14,145 nucleotides of DNA from Stereum hirsutum FP-91666 SS1 (taxonomy: Eukaryota > Basidiomycota > Agaricomycetes > Russulales > Stereaceae), in the NCBI RefSeq assembly GCF_000264905.1, contig NW_006763133.1, positions 174,614-188,758 of the forward strand, written 5' to 3'. The position numbers and the translations under genes are program-made. The notes under the pieces were generated by a model that saw only the letters and a list, made by a program, of their open reading frames with translations, did not search any database and had not been told where the DNA came from. Positions within the stretch are counted from its first letter, which is position 1, and every line of letters starts with the position of its first letter. Shown here in pieces: positions 1 to 7,700 of this stretch.

Positions 1-491
1 GAGGGTGGGGTAGCGGGGATTGTGCCAGAACGTTTCGACTGTCACGTAGACACAGGCGGCATAGGGGGCTCATCACCCATCCACCCGCTCATGGCGGCAA
101 AACTGTCACGGCCGATGATATCAACCCAACCCGGCGTCCTCTGCCGATCAAAGATCCGGCCGATCTTATTTTTGATCCAATCAAATGCTTCGTAGAAATA
201 TAACATGACGCGTATGAAGTTGCAAGCGAGAGTGACTGAGTTAGACGGGATGATAGTGGTGGTCGAGGGTAACGATGGCGAGCGTGGGTGCTGGTAGCAA
301 GAAGCCAGTGGCTTTTTACATAAAAACTTCTGGCAACGGTTAATGGACATGTACGCCTAGAATGCCAAGGTGAACTATATTTAGTAATATTACATCATTT
401 CCCTCCATATGTCTATCAGCGGCGCTTATATTAGTACGGACTTTGCCGAGCAACTTCATGTCCGCACTTCAAACACTTTTGAAGCGCGACA
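1..491 (-). repeat. Candidate 3' LTR, 5' portion, or degraded flank
   Basis: From 491 downwards the minus strand begins TGTCGCGC, the near-inverse of the 5' LTR end (...GCACGACA). A perfect 7-bp inverted repeat (CTTCAAA...TTTGAAG, 467-484) lies at the start, and TATA-like strings occur at about 426-433 and 370-380. No stretch matching the 5' LTR end visible at 13638-14145 was recognised by eye, so identity as an LTR is not proven. A 102-codon minus-strand frame (350-42) crosses the region; its middle reads protein-like but belongs to no family I know. Part of this stretch could be host flank after a truncation. Confidence 0.4.
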
Positions 492-531
492 ACTATGGGG
501 CACTAAGAAATTTAGACCGTCCTCGGTCTCA
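492..531 (-). other. Sequence between pol stop and candidate 3' LTR (PPT position)
   Basis: A polypurine tract should sit immediately before the 3' LTR to prime plus-strand DNA. On the minus strand the end of pol is purine-rich (GAAGAGGAGGGTAGGTGAGA, then CCGAGGACGG), but that lies about 30-60 bp before the LTR candidate. The bases next to the LTR candidate (CTTAGTGCCCCATAGT) are not purine-rich. Either the LTR starts closer to pol than proposed, or the tract has decayed or is unconventional. Confidence 0.35.
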
Positions 532-3500
532 CCTACCCTCCTCTTCAGATTGTGTCCAGTCATCTTCCAGTCTTTTCTCTGTTCCTTCCTGTCTCAGCAC
601 TTCCTCTTCGCTTTCTTCCTCTAGTACATCCTTACCCAATTGTCTTAGAGATAAACGGTCTCTGGCGATGTAGGGCACAAGGCGAAATCCAGCGTACCCA
701 TGGCGAATGTTGGTTCCGTCCAACTCCTTGAGAACATAGGACCCCTTGCTGGTGCGTTTGTGAACCACGAACGGTCCAAAGTAGCGATTCAGCGCCTTGC
801 GGTTTAATGACTTTTCTACCCGGGTATTGCGAATAAGAACTAATTCGCCTGGTGAGAAATGTTCACGGTTCAATCGTTTAGCGAAGCGTTCTTCAAACTG
901 CAGCTTAGTCTGGAATCGGTAATGTGCAAGTTTCCGGGCCGCTCGTTCCATGTCGGTTGGAAGCTTCAGAAGCTGGCGTATGCGTAAGGCGAGCAGATCT
1001 ACTGTGGATAGACCAGCCCGGTAGCCTCGAATCATCCAGGTGGCTTCTGTGAGGTCAAATGGTAGAACGGGATGTGCGCCGTGAAGCAAATAGAATGGGG
1101 AACAACCAGTAGCTGCTGAAACGGTAACCTTGTCTGCAAAGAATGCAGCTGCCACCTTATCAGGCCAGCGGGTGAGATTTCCTTCGCAAGCCTTCACGAT
1201 GGATTCTCGTATGATGAAGTGTCCTCTTTCTACCACACCATTAGCCTTGGAATTATAGGTAGAGATCCGAATCTGAGGTATTCCATAACGGTCCATGAGC
1301 AGCGTAAACACCTTTCCAGTGAACTCACTTCCATTGTCCGTCACTACTTCCCCGACGGCGCCATAACGGCAAAATATCTCTTCCCAAACAAACTTGGCGA
1401 TAGCATCAGCAGTATTATTTCGCAGTGCACGACCTTCCGAACATCGTGACAGGTCATCTCGTGCGGCGACAATATACTGAAACCCTTGAGCGGGAGGCAT
1501 GAACATCACGTCTAGGTAAATCTTTTGCCATATTACGGAGGGGGTGGATATGATCAATGGAGTCTGCATCTTCTTAGTACTCCGTAGTTGACAATAATGG
1601 CATGAACTGACGTGTGATTTAACATCTGCTCGAAGATGAGGCCAGAAAAATCGAACTCTGATGGTTTCCCATACCGCTTGCTCTCCTCGGTGGCCGAGTC
1701 CTTCGTGGGCCTGCATGAGTATAGTTACTCGCTCTTCCGGAGAAAATATGACTTTCAGCGCTGGATGAGAACCATTTCGCCGGAACAGGCTTTCATCCTG
1801 CAAAAAGTAGCGTGAGGCTTTCTGCAGGAATTGGCGATCATCTTGTACTGATCTGACCTCGTCTGGGTAGCGAGTATACTTCCAGAAGTGCAATATATCG
1901 CGTAAGTCTTTTTCAAGACGAGCTGAAGCGGCAAGGCAATAGGGAACTGAGCGTGGTGCTCGGGAGACATACGGTTCGATTTTCAGGAAGTTGACCGGGC
2001 TGACTGAGGTGAAGAGAACTATCTCATCCAACCAGTCGTCGTCCTCCGACTCTTTATCCTCTCCTGGTGGGGGGACTCGGCAGGATAAGGCATCTGGGCC
2101 GCGGAAACGCTCTGCTGGTACGTGCACTAACGTAAAATCGAACATAAGAATGCCTTGTATCCAGCGATTGATGGCGGCATTAGGCTGTAAGTCAGGGGAG
2201 TTGAGCATTCCTTTGATGTACTTTGCGTCGACTTCAATATATATGTTCTGTGCGCCGATGAGATAGATTCGATAGTGACGTATGGCCCGATAGAGTCCAA
2301 ACAACTCTAGCTTGGGCTGCGAGTATCGAGATTCAACGTCTGACATTGGAAGCGATCCATAGCGAGCGGGTCTTCGGCGCCCTTCGTCGTCGAGTTGAGA
2401 AAGAATGAAGCCGACTGCGATGCGACTGGAGTCAACGGACAAAATAACCGGATTGGCAGATGTGTAGTCGATTGGACGTAAAGCAGGAGCGGAAGTGACC
2501 AGTCGTTTCAACTCGTTAAATGCGGCTTGTCGACGGTCGTCCCATTCAAATTCTACTCCGATCCGAGTGAGTTCCGTTAGAGGTCGAGCGATCTGAGAGT
2601 AGTTCGGTATCCAAATTCGAACCGTTCCACATAGTCCGAGGAATCCTCTGACTTCTTTTGGTGTTGTCAGCGGTGGCCACTCTAATATTTTGGATACCTT
2701 CTTGTCTTCAGGAAGACGTCCATCTGGAGTGCAAGTCTGCCCTAGGATCACGACATTTTTGCGGGCTATCTGCGTCTTAGATCCTGAAAAGGTAGCACCG
2801 GCGCACTTAACTCGATGTAGAATGCGATGTACGTCTTGTGCATGTTCCCAGATAAATCTTCGGATTCCTGGGTTCTCCTTAAGTCGCTCGGGTTCCCCTG
2901 TTGCGTCTGGGTATTCTGATTCTGGCCCCTTTACTGCTAGGTCGTCGATAAACACATTCCCCTTTGCCGGGATTTCTTCCTGCAGAATAAATGCCATGCA
3001 TTTTTGGAATTCTGCGGGCGAGTTCGTGTATCCCATTGGCAGCGAGGTAAGACGGAGTAGACCTAATGGAGAGAGGAACGCAGTAAGGTCTCTACTGGAG
3101 AGATCCAGTTTGCGCGCATCAAATCCCCAGAACAAGTCGAATACTGATGAACATGCTCGGGCCGCAAATGGTTCTACGAAGTCGTCGAGGATGGGTGGCA
3201 TTCCAGCATCTCGGATCGAGACGCGATTGAGGGGCTGAAGATCGTGAACAAGACGTATCTTCCCGTTCTTTTTTGCAACCGAGAACCATCGCGAACAGTA
3301 TGCTGACTGGCAGTGCTCGTAGACACCTGCATCGATTTTCTCCTTCAAAAGTTTTATGACCTGGTCGCGAAGGCCCGGTGGAATAGGTATGTTCTTGTAT
3401 ACCCATGGAACGTGTGGAACGGTCGGGATAATATAAGGCGAGAAATACGAGTCCTTCAACGTTCCCCGCTGCGACTCCTCGAAGGCTAACGCGCCCTTGT

Positions 3501-3546
3501 TCAGCACCATCACCCACTGGAATAACTTCTCCTCCTCAGGGAGCAA
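529..3546 (-). CDS. pol: Pol: reverse transcriptase, RNase H and integrase
   Basis: The frame is 1005 codons, numbered from the TTG at 3546; the first ATG is 3510. RT (about 40-350) has KKNGKIRLVHDLQPLN, catalytic D137 (VFDLFWGFDARK) and F199-I-D-D, the YxDD variant. RNase H (about 365-490) has D372, E414, D440 and D485. Integrase follows: H614, H619, C649 and C652 form the zinc finger, and D679, D737 and E773 the catalytic triad with exactly 35 residues between the last two. GPF at 924-926 is the GPY/F module; no chromodomain follows, only an acidic tail. All catalytic residues are present. The frame continues upstream past 3546 to the TGA at 3597-3595, so this is the downstream part of a longer pol. 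AUG start at 3510 would keep the RT core but drop the conserved N-terminus. The stop is TGA at 531-529. Confidence 0.95.
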   Translation of the reverse strand: MLPEEEKLFQWVMVLNKGALAFEESQRGTLKDSYFSPYIIPTVPHVPWVYKNIPIPPGLRDQVIKLLKEKIDAGVYEHCQSAYCSRWFSVAKKNGKIRLVHDLQPLNRVSIRDAGMPPILDDFVEPFAARACSSVFDLFWGFDARKLDLSSRDLTAFLSPLGLLRLTSLPMGYTNSPAEFQKCMAFILQEEIPAKGNVFIDDLAVKGPESEYPDATGEPERLKENPGIRRFIWEHAQDVHRILHRVKCAGATFSGSKTQIARKNVVILGQTCTPDGRLPEDKKVSKILEWPPLTTPKEVRGFLGLCGTVRIWIPNYSQIARPLTELTRIGVEFEWDDRRQAAFNELKRLVTSAPALRPIDYTSANPVILSVDSSRIAVGFILSQLDDEGRRRPARYGSLPMSDVESRYSQPKLELFGLYRAIRHYRIYLIGAQNIYIEVDAKYIKGMLNSPDLQPNAAINRWIQGILMFDFTLVHVPAERFRGPDALSCRVPPPGEDKESEDDDWLDEIVLFTSVSPVNFLKIEPYVSRAPRSVPYCLAASARLEKDLRDILHFWKYTRYPDEVRSVQDDRQFLQKASRYFLQDESLFRRNGSHPALKVIFSPEERVTILMQAHEGLGHRGEQAVWETIRVRFFWPHLRADVKSHVSSCHYCQLRSTKKMQTPLIISTPSVIWQKIYLDVMFMPPAQGFQYIVAARDDLSRCSEGRALRNNTADAIAKFVWEEIFCRYGAVGEVVTDNGSEFTGKVFTLLMDRYGIPQIRISTYNSKANGVVERGHFIIRESIVKACEGNLTRWPDKVAAAFFADKVTVSAATGCSPFYLLHGAHPVLPFDLTEATWMIRGYRAGLSTVDLLALRIRQLLKLPTDMERAARKLAHYRFQTKLQFEERFAKRLNREHFSPGELVLIRNTRVEKSLNRKALNRYFGPFVVHKRTSKGSYVLKELDGTNIRHGYAGFRLVPYIARDRLSLRQLGKDVLEEESEEEVLRQEGTEKRLEDDWTQSEEEGR

Positions 3547-3594
3547 GTGTCCATCTGGGTTTATGTTTAGCTGTTCGAGTCGCTCAGCGGTGAT

Positions 3595-3834
3595 TCACTC
3601 CGTCGGAACGAACGAAGGTGGATGAGGCGTCAATTCTGGGAGTGTAAGCAATGGGTCTTCAGGTATCCGCCGAATCACTCGAGCTTCCTCAGGAAAGCGA
3701 CCGAGTACTGGCTTTGCCTTCTTATCCACTCGCTTATAGGCTGTCAGCACATCTTGCGATGCCGACGGAACATTATGTGCTCGGAATTTAGTAAAGGCAG
3801 CGTTCTGCCATTCGGATGGTAGGCTTATCGGCAT
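3595..3834 (-). pseudogene. pol: N-terminal part of pol, cut off by in-frame TGA
   Basis: Translation from the ATG at 3834 (A at -3, good context) gives 79 residues beginning MPISLPSEWQNAAFTKF and ending FVPTE, then TGA (3597-3595). The same frame then continues ITAERLEQLNINPDGH into the main pol frame without any shift. Segments such as VDKKAKPVLGRFPEEARV and IPEDPLLTLPELTPHPP match the linker I recall just upstream of RT in basidiomycete Ty3 elements, so this is the true pol N-terminus broken by one nonsense codon. The codon probably was CGA (Arg), a CpG transition. An upstream extension in this frame is possible only as far as a TAA near 3880. Confidence 0.75.
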
Positions 3835-3942
3835 GGTTGTTTCGCACGACAGCGGGAGCCACAACAAAAGCTCTTAATTCAACAGTGATGGTACAGCGAG
3901 AGACGCTCCGGTACGCCGAAACGTAAACAAGTCGCGAGGAGA

Positions 3943-3950
3943 CAATATAG
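3943..3950 (-). promoter_or_regulatory. Candidate TATA-like box ahead of pol
   Basis: CTATATTG on the minus strand follows a C-rich run and lies about 110 bp before the first pol-frame ATG (3834). Spacing fits a fungal promoter with a short leader. Internal pol promoters are not usual for Ty3 elements, so confidence is low. Confidence 0.25.
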
Positions 3951-4221
3951 GGGGTGGGGTTGCGCCCACTCAAAGAATACACAGGGTTATAGCCCGGATA
4001 TGAACAAGGTCGTGAACTTGGGACAGAGGACGAACGTTTGTCAAACACGAAGAGGCAATCACCAGCTCGAATCACAAATCAAAATAATAAATCAGAGGGA
4101 AGCGGTGTTTGTAGCAGGTATTTCTTCTAACAATTTTCGAAGAAAAAGAAGGTAGAGATAGGAAAGACAGCCGAGTTAAATGAAACGCACAAGAACTAAC
4201 CGAGTCGATGTTTTTAGGGAT

Positions 4222-4227
4222 TTTATT
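4222..4227 (-). terminator. Candidate poly(A) signal AATAAA
   Basis: A canonical AATAAA hexamer on the minus strand lies about 83 bp past the stop of the small ORF. If used, it would end a transcript carrying ORF1 and the small ORF before pol. The hexamer is common by chance in A/T-rich DNA, so this is only a candidate. Confidence 0.3.
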
Positions 4228-4309
4228 CTAGTAGGGATTTTGATTGCAGGTCAGTAGGGAAGAACCTAAGCGAAAGGAGAGATCACGCAGCGGAATGTTA
4301 TTTTCTTTT

Positions 4310-4702
4310 TCAGAGCAAACGCGAAGCGAGTATGAAACCAACAGCAACAGAAACAAGTACAGTCGGAACGGTCGAGGTTAAAACAGATCCCGGACGACTC
4401 GTCCAGAGCGATGCAGAGTGGGGCCGTAAAAGCGAGTCTTCTTGTGGCGTTTCGCCGGAGGTGGGCTCGGATGGATGATTGTCGTTGACAACTTCGTCGG
4501 CTGGGGTTGGTGGAGGAGTGATGATTCGGTTGGGGGCGTAGGGAGGTGGTGCGTGGTCGATAGCGGTACTAGGAGCAGCGGATCCGGTTCCTCCGAAGAG
4601 CGTGGCGATGGCTGAGTTAGGGGGACCGGCAGTGGCGATGATAATAACTTCGGCTAAGGTGCGGCGAGCAAGGCGTAGGTTGAGCGGAATAGAGGGCGAC
4701 AT
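4310..4702 (-). CDS. Small ORF: Pro-rich PPPY protein with C-terminal hydrophobic segment
   Basis: This 130-codon ORF starts with ATG 16 bp after the ORF1 stop, in a different frame from ORF1 and pol. Residues 52-55 are PPPY, a WW-domain ligand used as a late-budding or ubiquitin-ligase recruitment motif in other proteins. Residues about 60-95 are Pro/Thr/Glu-rich. Residues about 108-127 (TVPTVLVSVAVGFILAS) form a hydrophobic run ending near the C-terminus, like a tail anchor. A weaker hydrophobic patch lies at about 16-38. I recognise no family. It could be an accessory membrane protein of the element or a chance frame; start-codon context is weak (C at -3). Translation would need reinitiation, leaky scanning or a spliced mRNA. 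Confidence 0.4.
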   Translation of the reverse strand: MSPSIPLNLRLARRTLAEVIIIATAGPPNSAIATLFGGTGSAAPSTAIDHAPPPYAPNRIITPPPTPADEVVNDNHPSEPTSGETPQEDSLLRPHSASLWTSRPGSVLTSTVPTVLVSVAVGFILASRLL

Positions 4703-4718
4703 CGGTTAGGCGAGTAAG

Positions 4719-7700
4719 TTAAATTGTTGAAGCAGAGAGGTTTGACGTACGAACGTTACCATCATTTCCTTCGTCTTCAGAAGCTTCGGGGCGCAGTCGG
4801 AATGGGACCGTCACCGCGGGTGGTTGCATGCGTCGTCCATCAGCCATACGCTGCTCTTCTCTCACGCCTAATTCTCTCGCTATCTCCGCCGGCACTATCA
4901 CCCTCCACGACGCCTCTACTTCCTCCCTAAACCTTCCCTCCGCCTCCGTCAGCTCACTTGCGGCGTTCGCCCAGAAGTGCTGATCGTCCATCTGGTGGCG
5001 GAGCATCGTAAGGCGCCCAGCCATAGCCGCCACATTCTTGTCGTACATCTGAAGGCTCTCAATTCGCGGCGACTCGGAGTCGTCGAGAACTCCGAATTTG
5101 TTGAGGCGCGCAATGAGCGGCATATCGGCGACGGTGCTGAAGCGAAGGAGTTCGAGAACGCGGACATAGGACATTTGCCCCATCGACCGAAGGTACCGGG
5201 TCAGAGTGTCGATGAAAATGAGTTCTGACGCCGTCCAGAAACCGCTGGTAGAGGAAGTCGTCACTCGGATCCAGTCGAGGTAAAGTCGAACGAGAGGATG
5301 AGCGAAGAGCGTTTGGAGTTCGTGGTCAGGGAAGTCCGTGAAGGGGCGTTCGCGACGATTGAGGCATCGTTGGACTTCTTCGAAGAGGAACAGGAAAATG
5401 GGAGCGAATATTTCTTGGCGAATAAATAGGTAGGCCATGAGGGCGGAAACGGATAAGATGCGGGCTTCGGAGTTGGGGTTCCGGAAGTCGTAATCGACAC
5501 GTGCGGGTCCGAAGTTCTCGAGAGAGACGTAGGAGGCGAAATACTCGTGTGGGTCTTCGTCCCAATCTGCGTCGGGATGGTCGGGATGAGGAGGAAGCTC
5601 GCATTCGCTGAATCGAAGTTTCTTCTCTTCCGGCACCTCGTAACCGGAGAGAGAAGGCGCGATAAATGGTGGAAGGTCCTCTCGACCTCCAAACTCCGTG
5701 TCCTGAACCGCCGCGTTGGACAGCATCTGCGCGGCATAGTAGCAGCCATTCTCGTGACGAACGATCTCGTCGGCGATCCAAACCATGGCGGGGTCGTTCG
5801 TGCCGGGGTACAGCTTATTGTAATGGCTAGGTTCCACGACGTCGCAGTCGACTTCTCGAGGATCGATTACACGCCCTCCGAGCCGGACGATATTGTCGAG
5901 CGCCCTTTTTGCCCTAGGGAGATCATACTCCTGGGTGCGTGCGTCGAAGGGGAGGGAGAGCCGGAGGACGTTGGTGAAGCCGACTTCATGAACGGGATAC
6001 GGTGGATCATCGTCCGGGTAGAAGTCACGAGGTGACGGAACGGCGGTGGTCGAGGTGGACGGGTCCTCCTGCATCGGAAGTGGGGGTGTCGGAAGACGGG
6101 GAGGGCTAGCAGGTGGTGAAGCGGGAGAAAGAGGCGCAGATTCGAGAGTTTGGGGTTGAATAGGAATTTCGGGATCATTTTCGGACTCGTTTTCGGTGTC
6201 GTAGATACGTTCTGGATAAAAGGGTGGCGTTTCGAGGGATGGCATAGAGGAAAAGGAATCATTGGAGGGAGAGTTACGATCGGGAGCCCGTTCAGCAAAC
6301 CCATCGACATTCATTCGAAAGGTAGAGTAGTGCGACTCACCACTGTGGTTGTTGTTGTCTCTTCCTCGCTCAGCGGCGGCGAGGATCATATCATTGATCT
6401 CCCCTGGGCAATACACCCGCGACAATTTATTAGCGTCGAGTTGTCCGTTAGGTTTTCGAAACCACATACCTTCTACATCCTGAGGAACATCTTGTGGCGA
6501 GTTGGGTGGCGCCGGCGTCGTACACCAATTCAGGAATTCCTGAAAATGTGGCGGCGTCGGACACCCCATTAGCGCCACCCTCCCGTAGATCTCATCTCCC
6601 CGACTCAACTGCCCGCTATGATTCAATTCCCGAAAATCGTGGACAAGTCGAGTGCCGCTCGTGGTGAGCATCACGTCGACTGGCGTGTACGAAGGCGAGG
6701 GTCGGAAGTCTGGCATGAAGAGGCATCGGCCGGACTCGTCTGGTTGTTCAGGACTCGAGGGGCTAGCGGATGGGTCGCTCGATACTGCTGCGGGCAGAGC
6801 TGGCGAAGGTTCGGCGGGGTTCTGCGACGAATGGGAAGAGGCGGCGGAGTCGCTGCGGGCGGGGTGATGAACTGGGTAGAGTCGGCTGAGTGCTGCGACG
6901 AGCGCGTGGGCTGCCTCCTCGGGTTGCAGGCTTGCCAGAAAGCGTCCAAACTCCTCCGCTCGGAAGGTGTCAGTGGAGACAAGGGTCGGGTTGAGGAAGT
7001 CGACCAAGGGGCGGTTGGCATCGACAAGATGAAGGGTGTCGTCGGAGGGCTGAGGGGCGGTAAGGACGAGTGTAGGGGGTGGTAAGGTGTCGGTTCTGAG
7101 CCGAGATACCTCCTCGGTGTCGTTACTGGGTTCCTGCTCTGGTACGGTGATGACTCCAACCATCGGCACCTCTGGTTCAGACTCGATCTCTGGCGACCAA
7201 GACTCGCGGAGTGGGGAAGATGCCCAGGGAACTGGCCTTGGTAAGGACTGAATCTCCTCGATGGCGTACCGAAGTTCGTATCCATTGTAGTGGTACGAGG
7301 TGGAGGACGAACCGGCGGACGGTTCATCGGGATAGGCCAACGTGGCGGAGTCGACGGAGAAGACGTCGATGCAGTCCTCAGCCTCGTTTCCAGGCCCGGA
7401 TGCTTCGCGGATAGGTCCTTCAGGATGAGTCGCATAGCGCGCGGTGCAGTGGGTGGTGTCCTCGAAGGAGGCCGATAGGGGGGGGTGGGACGACGGATAT
7501 TTGGTGGAGGCATCTCCGGGCACGGATGCGCCGGAGTCATCGGTCGGGGAATAGGCATGTTGGCGTTTCGACGGAAATGGCCCGTTTAAATTCTGGAGGG
7601 ATATAATGTTGCGAGTGGGGGAGGTTTCGAGGTGAGGGAAGGGTGTCGGAGGTCTAGTGGACGTAACGGGACTGTGCGCGGTCGGAATCGATTCTGCGAC

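Larger units (their letters stand above)
3835..4309 (-). other. Spacer between the small ORF and pol
   Basis: This stretch holds no convincing coding region. Frames in it are broken by stops; the nearest stop upstream in the pol frame is a TAA around 3880. It is A/T-richer than its neighbours. In the element's direction it carries AATAAA (4227-4222), a short repeated TAGGGATTTT (plus strand, 4215-4224 and 4232-4241, with a partial third TAGGGA at 4255-4260), C-rich sequence then CTATATTG (3950-3943), and then the pol ATG. It could be a transcript boundary, an intron-like piece or an insertion scar. Confidence 0.5.

Noticed and set aside
42..350. A 102-codon minus-strand frame, with a protein-like stretch (FYEAFDWIKNKIGRIFDRQRTPGWVDII) and a second frame reading VYVTVETFWHNPRYPTL after its stop
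   Set aside because: I recognise no family, the two stretches are in different frames, and the region may be LTR. It is not enough to call a host gene; a faint likeness of the second stretch to calpain-type wording was too short to use.
921..1020. Search for a chromodomain after integrase
   Set aside because: The sequence after the GPF module is a short basic then acidic tail without the aromatic residues of a chromodomain.
2690..3238. A 182-codon plus-strand frame opposite RT
   Set aside because: It lies antisense to the intact RT domain and has no recognisable content.
3788..4075. A 95-codon minus-strand frame across the spacer
   Set aside because: It overlaps the better supported pol N-terminus in another frame, has no motif, and has composition like random translation.
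4231..4260. TAGGGA repeats as an interstitial telomere tract
   Set aside because: Spacing is irregular, only two to three units occur, and they lack a continuous TTAGGG array.
5938..6030. DPPYPV in ORF1 as a second late-domain (PPxY) motif
   Set aside because: The order is D-P-P-Y, which does not satisfy P-P-x-Y.
6671..7558. A 295-codon Pro/Arg-rich frame and several long plus-strand frames opposite ORF1
   Set aside because: These are shadows of ORF1 codon bias, rich in Pro, Arg, Ser and Trp, with no domain.
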